A stretch of DNA of 64,000 nucleotides from Alphaproteobacteria bacterium (GTDB lineage: Bacteria; Pseudomonadota; Alphaproteobacteria; Micavibrionales; Micavibrionaceae): contig JASMHE010000008.1 of the NCBI GenBank assembly GCA_030750865.1, positions 372,001 through 436,000 on the forward strand. The letters run 5' to 3'. The translations under genes and the position numbers were made by a program. Under the pieces are notes generated by a model that did not search any database, had not been told where the DNA came from, and saw nothing but the letters and a program-made list of their open reading frames with translations. Positions 37,150 through 46,651 of this stretch are shown here, piece after piece. Numbering within the stretch: position 1 is the first letter of the stretch; every line of letters begins with the position of its first letter.

Positions 37150-38469
37150 TCAGCGCAGAAAAGACGGAATATCATCACCGAAGCCAACAACGTCCTTGCC
37201 GCTATTCTCCTGTCGGCTCTGCTGTGGCTTGCCACGCTTGTTCTGATTGCGCGGCTTGGGCGCGCTCCCTGATGAAGAATTTCTGGAATTAGAATCGTTA
37301 TTCTTCTTTTTACTTGAAGACGATGAACTGCTTTTTTGATCTTTTGCCTGAGACGAAAACGGATCAACTGTTTCAAGTGCTTTTCCGATTAATTTTTCGA
37401 CAGCGTCCAGATGTTTTTGATCATCCCCCGCGACCAATGTAAAGGCACGCCCCTTCATGCCGGCACGCCCGGTACGTCCGATACGGTGAACATAGTCATC
37501 CGCGTTGAACGGCACATCATAATTGAATACATGTGAAAGCCCCTGCACATCCAGACCGCGCGCAGCGACGTCGCTACACACAAGCAAGCGGACCTTGTCA
37601 TCCTTGAACGCATCCAGCTTTTCATACCGCACCGTCTGATGCATATCACCATGCAGCGCTTCGGCGCTTAATCCCTGACGCGACAACCATTTTGCAACAT
37701 CATCCACATCACGCTTACGGTTACAAAAGATAAACGCGTTTTTGACATTTTCATCTTCAATCAGTTTTTTCAAAAGACGCTTTTTGTCCTGCGGTTTACA
37801 ATGAGACACAAATTGCTCGACCGTCTTTGCCGGTGACGCAGGCGGCGCGACCGACACATGTTTCGGGTTTTGCAAGAAGCGGTCTGCCAGTTTACGGATC
37901 GCATCCGGCATTGTGGCTGAAAATAAGAGAGTCTGACGCATGGGCGGCAATACAGAGAATATTTTCTCGATATCGGGAATAAAGCCCATATCAAGCATCC
38001 GGTCGGCTTCGTCAATCACAACAATCTTGATATCATTCAAAAGAATGGCTCCGCGATCAAACAGATCAAGCAGACGCCCCGGCGTTGCAATCAGAACATC
38101 AACACCTTTTTCCAGTTGCTTTTGCTGTTCGGCGACCGATTCACCGCCAACCAGCAAAGCCTGTGTCAGGTTCAGATATTTGCCATACATGTCGAAATTC
38201 TCGGCAACCTGTGCAGCAAGCTCCCGCGTAGGCGCAAGCACCAGTGAACGCGGCATACGCGCCCGCGCGCGCCCCGTGGACAATATCTCGATCATCGGCA
38301 ACGTAAAACCGGCTGTTTTACCCGTACCAGTCTGCGCCACCCCAATCAGGTCGCGCGTCATCAACACCGGCGGTATCGCCTGTGCCTGAATCGGTGTCGG
38401 GCTTTCATACCCGCAATCCATAACTGCTTTTAATAATTTGTCCCCTAGACCAAGATCTTCGAATTTCAT
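37150..38469 (-). CDS. DEAD-box RNA helicase (RhlE-like)
   Basis: ATP-dependent RNA helicase of 439 residues. The order of motifs is complete: Q motif (T-P-I-Q-A-Q-A-I), A-Q-T-G-T-G-K-T, P-T-R-E-L-A-A-Q, T-P-G-R-L, D-E-A-D, S-A-T, then the second RecA domain with D-V-A-A-R-G-L-D and H-R-I-G-R-T-G-R-A-G. After about residue 370 comes a low-complexity tail of Ser, Lys, Asn and Arg, typical of RhlE/SrmB-type proteins and likely to bind RNA. RhlE, RhlB and DbpA types cannot be separated with certainty by eye. Confidence 0.92.
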   Translation of the reverse strand: MKFEDLGLGDKLLKAVMDCGYESPTPIQAQAIPPVLMTRDLIGVAQTGTGKTAGFTLPMIEILSTGRARARMPRSLVLAPTRELAAQVAENFDMYGKYLNLTQALLVGGESVAEQQKQLEKGVDVLIATPGRLLDLFDRGAILLNDIKIVVIDEADRMLDMGFIPDIEKIFSVLPPMRQTLLFSATMPDAIRKLADRFLQNPKHVSVAPPASPAKTVEQFVSHCKPQDKKRLLKKLIEDENVKNAFIFCNRKRDVDDVAKWLSRQGLSAEALHGDMHQTVRYEKLDAFKDDKVRLLVCSDVAARGLDVQGLSHVFNYDVPFNADDYVHRIGRTGRAGMKGRAFTLVAGDDQKHLDAVEKLIGKALETVDPFSSQAKDQKSSSSSSSKKKNNDSNSRNSSSGSAPKPRNQNKRGKPQQSRQENSGKDVVGFGDDIPSFLR

Positions 38470-38775
38470 GAAATATATTCTGCTATTTTCTTTATGTTTT
38501 TAAATTCTTGTCGTTCGTTACTATCATTGATCGCCGTGAATGCAAAGAAATATAAACATACAACCCCAGAAAAAACGATAAAAGAAAAAACGACAAATTT
38601 CAGCCTTTAAGCCATCCATCCTCCACCATGATCTCCAATGCCGCAGGCATATTTTGCGCCGCTTATGCCGTAACCGCCATAGACGGCAGAGTCCGTAATA
38701 TGCTATGATGCGCTTCCGATATACCCTGCGGCCACAAGCCGCAACATCTAAACCAACAATAGCAGGACACCCGCA
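38470..38775. other. Divergent intergenic region with a kbl promoter candidate
   Basis: This 306-base gap between two divergent genes holds no convincing open frame. TAGACG and TATGAT, 18 bases apart at 38680-38709 on the plus strand, make a fair sigma-70 promoter for kbl-tdh. A short hairpin TGCGGC-CACAA-GCCGCA at 38727-38743 lies in the resulting leader. AGGACA just before the kbl ATG is the ribosome-binding site. The half next to the helicase gene is AT-rich and probably holds its promoter, but no clear boxes stand out. Confidence 0.5.
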
Positions 38776-39969
38776 ATGGACAACGCGTTTACACAGCACC
38801 TCGCACAAGAAATAGAGCAAATCAAGCAAGACGGTTTTTACAAGGCCGAGCGCATCATCACAACACCGCAAAGCGCTGAAATCGCTGTCGCAGATCAGGA
38901 CCATATTCTAAACTTCTGCGCGAACAATTATCTTGGCCTTGCCGATAACGAGATGCTGACACAGGCCGCAATAGACGCGCTGAAAACATACAAAGTCGGC
39001 ATGGCCTCCGTGCGTTTTATTTGCGGCACGCTTGATCTGCACAAAACACTGGAAGCGAAAGTCGCCTCTTTCACCGGCAAAGAAGACTGCATTCTCTACT
39101 CATCCTGTTTTGATGCAAATACGGGCTTGTTTGAAACGATTTTAGGGCCCGAAGATGCTATCATCAGTGATGCGCTTAATCATGCCAGTATCATTGATGG
39201 TGTACGTCTGTGCAAAGCACAGCGATATCGCTATAAAAACAATGATATGAAGGATCTAGAAGAACAACTTCAGAAAACGGACGAAGCCAGATTTCGTATG
39301 ATTATCACCGATGGCGTCTTCTCAATGGACGGGTATCTGGCTGACCTGCCTGCCATATGTGAGCTGGCCGAAAAATATGACGCGCTCGTCATGGTGGATG
39401 ACAGTCATGCTGTTGGCTTTATGGGGCCGCACGGCGCAGGCACAGCCGATTATTATGGCCTGACAGACAAAGTTGGTATCATAACCGGCACATTCGGCAA
39501 GGCACTTGGCGGGGCCTCCGGCGGTTATACCGTCGCAAACAAGGTGATTATCGACATGCTGCGCCAACGATCACGCCCCTACCTGTTCTCGAACACGCTT
39601 GCCCCTGTCATCGCCGCAACAACGCTTGCCGCGATTGATCTGATTGAAAAAGACGGCGAAGCAATGCGCGCAACATTACAGCGCAATCGCGACCAGTTCC
39701 GCACCGCTATGACAAAAGCCGGCTTTGACCTTCTGCCCGGGGAACATCCCATTATCCCCATCATGATTTATGACGGCGCACTGGCCGGACGCTTTGCAGA
39801 CGCCATGCTGGAAAAAGGCATTTATGTTGTCGGGTTCTCATACCCTGTCGTGCCCAAAGGACGCGCCCGCATCCGCACCCAGATTTCAGCCGCACATACA
39901 CCGGAACAAATTGACCGTGCCGTTCAGGCATTTACAGAGGTCGGCAAAGAGCTCGGCGTGATCGCATAA
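38776..39969 (+). CDS. kbl: Glycine C-acetyltransferase (2-amino-3-ketobutyrate CoA ligase)
   Basis: PLP enzyme that splits 2-amino-3-ketobutyrate with CoA into glycine and acetyl-CoA, the second step of threonine degradation. The 397-residue length matches the family. Seen motifs are the [11 protein letters not shown] start of the fold, [10 protein letters not shown] (PLP aspartate and histidine), and the Schiff-base lysine in [13 protein letters not shown]. It is encoded 26 bases upstream of tdh, which supplies its substrate. The paralogous 5-aminolevulinate synthase is excluded by context and by the N-terminal start. Confidence 0.96.
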   Translation: MDNAFTQHLAQEIEQIKQDGFYKAERIITTPQSAEIAVADQDHILNFCANNYLGLADNEMLTQAAIDALKTYKVGMASVRFICGTLDLHKTLEAKVASFTGKEDCILYSSCFDANTGLFETILGPEDAIISDALNHASIIDGVRLCKAQRYRYKNNDMKDLEEQLQKTDEARFRMIITDGVFSMDGYLADLPAICELAEKYDALVMVDDSHAVGFMGPHGAGTADYYGLTDKVGIITGTFGKALGGASGGYTVANKVIIDMLRQRSRPYLFSNTLAPVIAATTLAAIDLIEKDGEAMRATLQRNRDQFRTAMTKAGFDLLPGEHPIIPIMIYDGALAGRFADAMLEKGIYVVGFSYPVVPKGRARIRTQISAAHTPEQIDRAVQAFTEVGKELGVIA

Positions 39970-39995
39970 GCTTCGTAAACAGGAGACATCAGCGT

Positions 39996-41048
39996 ATGAC
40001 AAAACATATCAAAGCATTGGAAAAATCAAAGGCAGATAAAGGCCTTTGGATGATTGACGATTACACCATCCCCGAGATCGGACCGGATGATGTTCTCGTC
40101 AAGGTGCAAAAAAGCGCCATTTGCGGCACGGATTTGCATATTTACAACTGGGATAAGTGGGCACAAAAAACCATTCCCGTTCCAATGGTGGTCGGGCATG
40201 AATATGTCGGCACTATCGCGCAAGTCGGCGACAATGTGTCCTACCTGAAGGAAGGTGACCGCGTCACATCCGAAGGGCACATCGTGTGCGGTTTTTGCAG
40301 AAATTGCCGCGCAGGACGCCGTCATATGTGCCGCAACACCAAAGGTGTGGGCGTGAACCGCCCCGGCAGCTTTGCCGAGTATGTTGCCGTTCCGGCCGAG
40401 AATATCATCACCCTTCCGGCCAGCATTCCTGACGATATCGCCGCCATTCTGGACCCGCTTGGCAACGCCGTACATACCGCGCTTGCCTTTGACCTTGTGG
40501 GCGAAGATGTCCTGATCACAGGCGCAGGTCCGATCGGTTTGATGGCCGTTAAAATTTGCCAACATATCGGCGCGCGGCACGTTGTTATCACGGATGTGAA
40601 CCCTTACCGCCTTGCACTGGCCGAGAAAATGGGCGCGACATGCGCCGTCAACGTGGCGGAAAGCGCGTTACCCCAAGTGATGGAAGACCTCGACATGAGC
40701 GAAGGATTTGACGTTGCCCTTGAAATGTCGGGGCATGGCAGCGCAATCGAACAAATGCTGGCCGCCATGAATACAGGCGGGCGCATTGCCATGCTTGGCA
40801 TCCCGCCGCACGAAATCGCCATTGACTGGAATGAGGTCATTTTCAAAGGCCTGACTATTCAGGGCATTTACGGACGTAAAATGTACGAAACATGGTACAA
40901 AATGATCGCTATGCTGGAAAGCGGTCTGGATATTTCCGATGTTGTCACACACCACTTTGACATCGATGATTACAATCAAGGATTCGACGCAATGAATAGC
41001 GGACAATGCGGCAAAGTGATCCTCGACTGGAACGTCAACGCGAAATAA
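39996..41048 (+). CDS. tdh: L-threonine 3-dehydrogenase
   Basis: Zinc medium-chain dehydrogenase that oxidises L-threonine to 2-amino-3-ketobutyrate with NAD. The 350-residue protein has the catalytic zinc ligands in C-G-T-D-L-H and G-H-E-Y-V-G, the structural zinc cysteines in [16 protein letters not shown], and the Rossmann motif G-A-G-P-I-G-L-M-A. It follows kbl with an AGGAGA site eight bases before the ATG, forming the kbl-tdh operon. The product of Tdh is unstable and passes directly to Kbl. Confidence 0.96.
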   Translation: MTKHIKALEKSKADKGLWMIDDYTIPEIGPDDVLVKVQKSAICGTDLHIYNWDKWAQKTIPVPMVVGHEYVGTIAQVGDNVSYLKEGDRVTSEGHIVCGFCRNCRAGRRHMCRNTKGVGVNRPGSFAEYVAVPAENIITLPASIPDDIAAILDPLGNAVHTALAFDLVGEDVLITGAGPIGLMAVKICQHIGARHVVITDVNPYRLALAEKMGATCAVNVAESALPQVMEDLDMSEGFDVALEMSGHGSAIEQMLAAMNTGGRIAMLGIPPHEIAIDWNEVIFKGLTIQGIYGRKMYETWYKMIAMLESGLDISDVVTHHFDIDDYNQGFDAMNSGQCGKVILDWNVNAK

Positions 41049-41097
41049 AACAGATGATTTTTCAGGTTAAATATAACGAATAACAACCTGTTATAAA

Positions 41098-42957
41098 TTA
41101 TTTTTTCATATCCTCAAGCTCGACCCACCGCGCACCCAATTGGTCCAACTCTGCTTCTGCATCGGGCAAGCGTTCAGACAGCACGTGAAAACGATCAACA
41201 TCTTTTTGATACAGATCCGGATCGGACATTTCCGCCTTCATTTTTTCGATTTCCGTTTCTAATGCCTCGATTTTGGCAGGTAGATGATCCAGTTCATATT
41301 GCAGCTTATAGGTCAGCTTTTTACCCTGTCGGGATGTCGTCCGCGCGTCTTGGTTTTCATCATTTTCTTCACCACCAGTCTCACGCGCTTTGGTCACATC
41401 ACGGTTTTGCGTCTGATCACCCCGTTTTTTCATGCGGTGATCGCGCTCGGCCAAATAATCGCTATACCCGCCAATATATCCTTCGACAACAGCGTCTCCT
41501 TCGAACGCCAGAATTTTACTGACCGTTTGATCCAGAAAGTCGCGGTCATGACTGACGATAATTAGCGTACCGTTATAACGCGACAAAATATCCTCCAGCA
41601 TATCAAGCGTATCCATATCAAGGTCATTTGTCGGTTCATCCAAAATCAGGAACGGTGTTGGGGAAGCCAGTATTTTAGCCAATATCAGACGGTTTTTCTG
41701 TCCACCAGACAATGTTGACACTTTATCGCGCGCCCGTTTCGGGTCAAAAAGGAAGTCTTTTAAATAACCGCATACATGCCTGCTTTTCCCTTGTACGTTC
41801 ACATAATCGCCGCCACCGGGACAAAGCGTTTGCCATAGCGTTTTATCCAGATCAAGGTCTGAACGCTTCTGATCAAAGTAAGAGAACTCAAGGTCTTTGG
41901 CCAACTTGACTTTCCCCTGATCCGGTTCCAACTCTCCGATCAGCAGCTTCAGAAAAGTCGATTTACCCGATCCGTTTTTCCCAAGAATACCAATACGGTC
42001 ACCGCGCATAATACGCATACTGAATTTATCCAGAATTGTCGTTGTACGGCGATCATCATGAAAAGCTTTACATACACCAAAAAACTCCGCCACAATCTTG
42101 GATGATACATCAACATCCTGCGGCTCAATCTGGACAGTGGACATCATACGGCGGAACGCGCTTTTATCCGCTTTGAGTGTATCCCGCATCTCTTTCATAT
42201 TTTCAAGACGCTGTACATTCCGCTTTCGGCGGGCCTTTACACCGCGACTCGCCCATGCGACCTCTTGTTCAACAAGCTTTTCGCGGTTTTTAAGCTCCCG
42301 CTCTTCCTGCTCGATCAACATTGTTGACCATTCATCAAAATGACCGAACCCCTTCGGACAAACGCGAATATTGCCACGATCAAGCCAGAAAATGCGGTTT
42401 GTAATATTGGCCAAGAACCGTTTATCGTGGCTGATACACACAACGCTGCCCCGATAGCCGTGCAGATAATTTTCAAGCCACTCGATAATATGAAGGTCTA
42501 AATGGTTGGTCGGCTCGTCCAGCAGCAAAATGTCAGGGTCTTCGACAAGCGCCCGTGCAAGCGCCGCGCGGCGCAGTTGACCGCCTGACAGTTTATCCAT
42601 CTTGTCATGAATACTCAGTTCAAGCGGTTCAACCACCATCTCGACCTTATATTCATGCAAATAGGCTTCTTCTTTCGGTAATTGTTCAAACACAAAATCA
42701 AACACCGTCTGCCCGGGCTTTGGCGTGACATCCTGCTGCAGATAACCGATTGTAATACCCTGAAGAACCCAGCGTTCGCCGTCATCAGGCTCCCGCGCAC
42801 CGGTGATCAGGTTCATTAACGTCGTCTTGCCGGCTCCGTTACGACCGACAAGCGCGATTTTGACGTTTTCATGGATATGAAAAGTCAGGTCTTCGAACAG
42901 CTTTACGCCGTTAAAAGCAACGGTTGCCTCTTGTACGCTCAACATTAATGATGACAT
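41098..42957 (-). CDS. uup: ABC-F family ATPase (Uup-like)
   Basis: Soluble protein of 619 residues with two ABC ATPase cassettes and no membrane part, as in translation- or replication-linked ABC-F proteins. Walker A motifs are G-R-N-G-A-G-K-T-T and G-K-N-G-S-G-K-S-T, and signature motifs are L-S-G-G-Q-L-R-R and L-S-G-G-Q-K-N-R, each followed by a D-E-P-T-N Walker B. A charged linker lies between the cassettes. The last 90 residues are a coiled coil (L-P-A-K-I-E-A-L-E-T-E-I-E-K-M), the feature of Uup. The open frame extends 12 codons upstream; no start has a good ribosome-binding site, so I chose the ATG closest to where homologues begin. Confidence 0.88.
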   Translation of the reverse strand: MSSLMLSVQEATVAFNGVKLFEDLTFHIHENVKIALVGRNGAGKTTLMNLITGAREPDDGERWVLQGITIGYLQQDVTPKPGQTVFDFVFEQLPKEEAYLHEYKVEMVVEPLELSIHDKMDKLSGGQLRRAALARALVEDPDILLLDEPTNHLDLHIIEWLENYLHGYRGSVVCISHDKRFLANITNRIFWLDRGNIRVCPKGFGHFDEWSTMLIEQEERELKNREKLVEQEVAWASRGVKARRKRNVQRLENMKEMRDTLKADKSAFRRMMSTVQIEPQDVDVSSKIVAEFFGVCKAFHDDRRTTTILDKFSMRIMRGDRIGILGKNGSGKSTFLKLLIGELEPDQGKVKLAKDLEFSYFDQKRSDLDLDKTLWQTLCPGGGDYVNVQGKSRHVCGYLKDFLFDPKRARDKVSTLSGGQKNRLILAKILASPTPFLILDEPTNDLDMDTLDMLEDILSRYNGTLIIVSHDRDFLDQTVSKILAFEGDAVVEGYIGGYSDYLAERDHRMKKRGDQTQNRDVTKARETGGEENDENQDARTTSRQGKKLTYKLQYELDHLPAKIEALETEIEKMKAEMSDPDLYQKDVDRFHVLSERLPDAEAELDQLGARWVELEDMKK

Positions 42958-43079
42958 TTTTAAGGGGTATGCCTTTGTGTTTGTGTGATTCATAGACGCT
43001 TATTCACGCTGCTGCTGTTTATAACAGCACAGACATCATAGAAAAAGCATGAATTCAGTATATTCCGTATAAAGCGGTT

Positions 43080-43463
43080 CTAGAGCATATCTTTATATTG
43101 CGGCGGCATCCAGCCTTCGGGCTTTTGCACCTTGCCGTTCACATATTTAATCGTGCCGTCACTTTGCTTTTTGCCCAGATTAGCATTGCAAATACGTGTC
43201 ATGACTTCCGTGACCTTTTCCGTCGCCGTGTCATGGTCATCGCCCATACTACGAAACTCTTTATAGATACCGTTCAGCGCCAAAAATGCAACATCCCCGA
43301 AACCGTCTATGATTTCTTCGCGATCATTGGCCGCAATAGCGTCTTTTGTTTCCTGCACCTCTTCATCAATAAAGATCAGTGCCTTTTCCAGCAATGTATC
43401 CCGATCTATTTCCGGTTTAACTTCAAAATCGCGACTGAACTCATTTGCACGAATAATAACCAT
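43080..43463 (-). CDS. MazG-like nucleotide pyrophosphohydrolase
   Basis: A 127-residue all-alpha NTP-pyrophosphatase of the MazG/HisE superfamily. The metal-binding helices show E-E-V-Q-E-T-K-D-A-I (residues 34-43, E-x2-E type) and D-G-F-G-D-V-A-F-L-A-L-N-G about 15 residues later (E/D-x2-D type). The C-terminal strand pattern N-A-N-L-G-K, then G-K-V-Q-K-P-E-G-W-M-P-P, is typical of single-domain MazG-like proteins also found in phages. Substrate unknown; house-cleaning of non-canonical nucleotides is the family role. AGGA lies six bases before the ATG. Confidence 0.82.
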   Translation of the reverse strand: MVIIRANEFSRDFEVKPEIDRDTLLEKALIFIDEEVQETKDAIAANDREEIIDGFGDVAFLALNGIYKEFRSMGDDHDTATEKVTEVMTRICNANLGKKQSDGTIKYVNGKVQKPEGWMPPQYKDML

Positions 43464-43498
43464 CTTTCCTACTCCTACTCCTTCTTCTATATTATGTT

Positions 43499-45343
43499 TT
43501 AAATAGCGCCTTGCATCTGTTTCTTTTGACTATCGCGCGCCAAAATCGCATCAATAATCTGTATTTCAGCGTTTTCGCGGCCGTTCCAGCTATTAATCTT
43601 CACCTTTCCGACAACATCGAAAATTTTATTATAGCCCTGATCCAGCATTTCATCGCCCATTGCCGTGCCTTTTGCGCCAAATGCAATCGTCTTGATGCCG
43701 CTGCCGCCTTCCCAGTCTGTCATGATGGCCTTGATGTGGTTCTCACCAACAACATCAACCATCGAGAACTTTACATTTCTGAATAAGAATTGCGGCTGCG
43801 GATGGTCTTGCCCGAACGGGCCAAATTGCTGCTCGATCATTTGGACAAGCGGCACAGTCACACCACTAACAGACAAAACGCTATCCAGCACAAACTCCGG
43901 CGTTAGATCTTCATCGGCTGCACTGTTACGAATATGCTGCTGCAGGAATGCAATCAGGTCATCAACTTTTTCAGGCATCACTGAAAAACCGGCTGCCATC
44001 GCGTGCCCGCCGCCTTTAATCAAGAGGCCCTCTTTCTCCGCAGCCATAAACGCGCCGCCAAGATTAATTCCCGGCACAGAGCGCCCGGAACCGCGGCCTT
44101 CGCGCTGCCCCTTCTCGTTTGTTGTATATGTAATAGCAACAGCCGGTTTGCCGTATTTTTCTTTCAACTTTCCTGCCACCAGTCCGGATAACCCCGGATG
44201 CCAATCTTCATGCCCCACAATCAGGATATCCTGACCGGACATATCTTCGCGTTCCACCAGCGAAATGGCGTGGTCAAGCATTTCGGCCTGAATGTCTTTG
44301 CGTTTGTCATTGCAGTCATTCAAGGTCCAGGCGATATTGCGCGCCTCTTCGGCATCTTCGGTTGATAAAAGCGTTGCGCCCAGCTCCCCTTTATAGATGC
44401 GTGAACCGGCGTTGATCCGCGGCCCCAATACAAACCCAGCATCATACACATTCACAGGGCGGTCATGAATGCCACTGACCGCCATCAGGGCGCGCAGGCC
44501 GACATTATCCGTATGTTGCATCATTTCAAAACCGCGCTTCACGAACAGGCGGTTACATCCCTGCAACGGAACCATATCGCAAACCGTCCCCAGTGCGACA
44601 ATATCAAGCCAGTTTTTCAATGGTGGCGGAGAAATCTTTTTATCAGCGTAATAACTGCCATCGCGTAACGCCGCATTCACCGCGACACAGAACAGATAAA
44701 CAACACCGCACGCCGCCAACATATCAAGCTCTGATTCATCATCTTTGCGCTTTGGATTGATAACAAAATTCGCATCCGGCAGGTGTTCTTCTGCCTCATG
44801 ATGGTCCAGAATAAGAATGTCCAGCCCCAATGCCCGTCCGGCTGCAATCACTTGATGCGCTGTTGTGCCGCAATCACAGATAATGACAATCTCCGCACCT
44901 TGCGCTTGAAGCGCCCGCAAAGCATCGACATTCGGTCCATACCCCTCCTTCATCCGGTCCGGAATATGAAACGGCACATCAGTCTGCCCAATATGTTTGA
45001 GAAAATGTACCAGCAAAGATGTGGAGGTCGCGCCATCAACATCAAAATCGCCAAAGACCCCGATTTTCTTGCCTTGCTGCACGGCATCTGCCACAAATGC
45101 CGCCGCTTCTTTCATATCCGTCATCGCGTGCGGGTCAGGAAAATCTTTACCCAGTACAGGGCTCATGAAAGATTCAATTGTATCTTCGGCAATGCCGCGC
45201 ACCAATAACAGGCGTGCAATAATTTCGGGAATATTATGGCGGGTCACCAAGCGGGCAACCGCATCGTGACTGACGTCGGACAGAACCCAACGCGCATCAA
45301 GCAAAGAGTGATCGGTATAACGCGCCTGCGAGACCTCAGACAT
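43499..45343 (-). CDS. recJ: Single-stranded-DNA-specific exonuclease RecJ
   Basis: 5'-3' exonuclease of recombination and mismatch repair. The 614-residue protein has a DHH domain with the metal motifs V-F-G-D-F-D-V-D-G-A (motif I) and D-H-H-E (motif III) and an E-I-V-I-I-C-D-C-G-T-T motif. It then has a DHHA1 domain with G-G-H-A-M-A-A-G-F and a C-terminal OB-like part. The start overlaps the hom stop by eight bases (ATGTCTGA). In a number of alphaproteobacteria glpX lies between hom and recJ; it is absent here. Confidence 0.95.
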   Translation of the reverse strand: MSEVSQARYTDHSLLDARWVLSDVSHDAVARLVTRHNIPEIIARLLLVRGIAEDTIESFMSPVLGKDFPDPHAMTDMKEAAAFVADAVQQGKKIGVFGDFDVDGATSTSLLVHFLKHIGQTDVPFHIPDRMKEGYGPNVDALRALQAQGAEIVIICDCGTTAHQVIAAGRALGLDILILDHHEAEEHLPDANFVINPKRKDDESELDMLAACGVVYLFCVAVNAALRDGSYYADKKISPPPLKNWLDIVALGTVCDMVPLQGCNRLFVKRGFEMMQHTDNVGLRALMAVSGIHDRPVNVYDAGFVLGPRINAGSRIYKGELGATLLSTEDAEEARNIAWTLNDCNDKRKDIQAEMLDHAISLVEREDMSGQDILIVGHEDWHPGLSGLVAGKLKEKYGKPAVAITYTTNEKGQREGRGSGRSVPGINLGGAFMAAEKEGLLIKGGGHAMAAGFSVMPEKVDDLIAFLQQHIRNSAADEDLTPEFVLDSVLSVSGVTVPLVQMIEQQFGPFGQDHPQPQFLFRNVKFSMVDVVGENHIKAIMTDWEGGSGIKTIAFGAKGTAMGDEMLDQGYNKIFDVVGKVKINSWNGRENAEIQIIDAILARDSQKKQMQGAI

Positions 45344-46631
45344 CTTCTATTCTGAACAAAACAGGCTCAGCCTCAAGCTCCAGCTTATCGGCGACAAGCT
45401 GTATCGCATGCTTCATCTTGTATTGCTGTACGTGATGTGTGGTCATGACAATCGGCACAGGTCCGCTTGTGTCATCATTGCGCTGAATAATGGCTTCCAT
45501 CGAGACATCATGATCGCGCATAATCGTTGCAATATCGGCAAAAACACCGGGCTTATCCGCCACCAGAAGACGCAAATAGAATTTATAGGCAATCTCATCG
45601 CGACTGCCTTCAACAATTGTCTTGAGCTGCTTTGCCGGACGGCCAAATGCCGGTGTCCGTGAACCGCGTGCAATATCAACCAAATCGGCAACAACCGCGG
45701 AAGCCGTTGCTTCCTTCCCCGCGCCCGGACCGACGCTCAGCGTATTGCCGATATAGTCACCGTTAATTGATACAGCGTTTAACACACCATTGACCACGGC
45801 AATCGTATTGCCTTCGGGTACAAGGCACGGTTCCACCATCTGGATGATTGTGCCGTCTTCTTCCATACGTGTTCTGCCCAGTAGCTTAATGACATAGCCG
45901 AGCTCGGACGCATAAAGGAAATCAAGCGCGGTAATCTGACGGATACCGCGTATCATGATGTGCGACATATCCGGCCGGATACCAAACGCAATCGCGCCCA
46001 GCAGAACCGTTTTGTGGGCAGCATCAATCCCGTCCACATCAAAATGCGGATCAGCCTCGGCATAACCGAGATTCTGCGCTTCCATCAACACATCATCAAA
46101 ATCACGTCCGGTTTCCTGCATTTCGGTCAGGATATAATTGCACGTTCCGTTCAAAATACCGTAAACCGAAGAGATATTGTTCGCCGCAAGACCTTCGCGC
46201 AATGTTTTAATCACCGGAATACCCCCGGCAACAGCCCCTTCGAAAAACAGCGCGACATTTTGTTCATCCGCGCGCTCGGCCAGTTCATAGCCACGCTCGG
46301 CCATCAACGCCTTATTTGATGTCACAACGTGTTTGCCGCGCTTCAGCCCCTCGGCAACCACATCATAGGCGAAGCCGTCACTACCGCCGATCATCTCGAC
46401 AACAATATCGACATCGTCTTCTTCGTAAAATTCATCAACCGAAGATGCCCAGCGATATGCCGTCAGATCAACACCGCGATCCTTGCCGGAATCACGTGCT
46501 GCAATGACGGTAATATCAAGATATTTACCACATCTTTGTTTAATTTCTTCGCGGTTCTTTTGCAGGATATCGATGACGCCGACGCCAACAACACCGAGGC
46601 CTGCCAATCCAACCCGTAACGTTTCAGTCAT
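45336..46631 (-). CDS. hom: Homoserine dehydrogenase
   Basis: NAD(P)-dependent enzyme that reduces aspartate semialdehyde to homoserine on the way to threonine and methionine. The 431 residues comprise an N-terminal Rossmann domain (G-L-A-G-L-G-V-V-G-V-G-V), a catalytic domain with the homoserine-dehydrogenase signature around G-I-L-N-G-T-C-N-Y-I-L-T-E-M and A-E-A-D-P-H-F-D-V-D-G-I-D-A-A-H-K, and a C-terminal ACT domain (from about residue 350), the usual site of threonine feedback. It lies 20 bases downstream of the OmpA-like lipoprotein gene and overlaps recJ. Confidence 0.96.
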   Translation of the reverse strand: MTETLRVGLAGLGVVGVGVIDILQKNREEIKQRCGKYLDITVIAARDSGKDRGVDLTAYRWASSVDEFYEEDDVDIVVEMIGGSDGFAYDVVAEGLKRGKHVVTSNKALMAERGYELAERADEQNVALFFEGAVAGGIPVIKTLREGLAANNISSVYGILNGTCNYILTEMQETGRDFDDVLMEAQNLGYAEADPHFDVDGIDAAHKTVLLGAIAFGIRPDMSHIMIRGIRQITALDFLYASELGYVIKLLGRTRMEEDGTIIQMVEPCLVPEGNTIAVVNGVLNAVSINGDYIGNTLSVGPGAGKEATASAVVADLVDIARGSRTPAFGRPAKQLKTIVEGSRDEIAYKFYLRLLVADKPGVFADIATIMRDHDVSMEAIIQRNDDTSGPVPIVMTTHHVQQYKMKHAIQLVADKLELEAEPVLFRIEDV

Positions 46632-46651
46632 ATTTTATACCTCATACCCCT

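Noticed and set aside
38524-38904. 126-residue minus-strand open frame overlapping the kbl start and the upstream gap
   Set aside because: It covers the likely kbl promoter and start, has no family features, and begins inside the kbl coding region.
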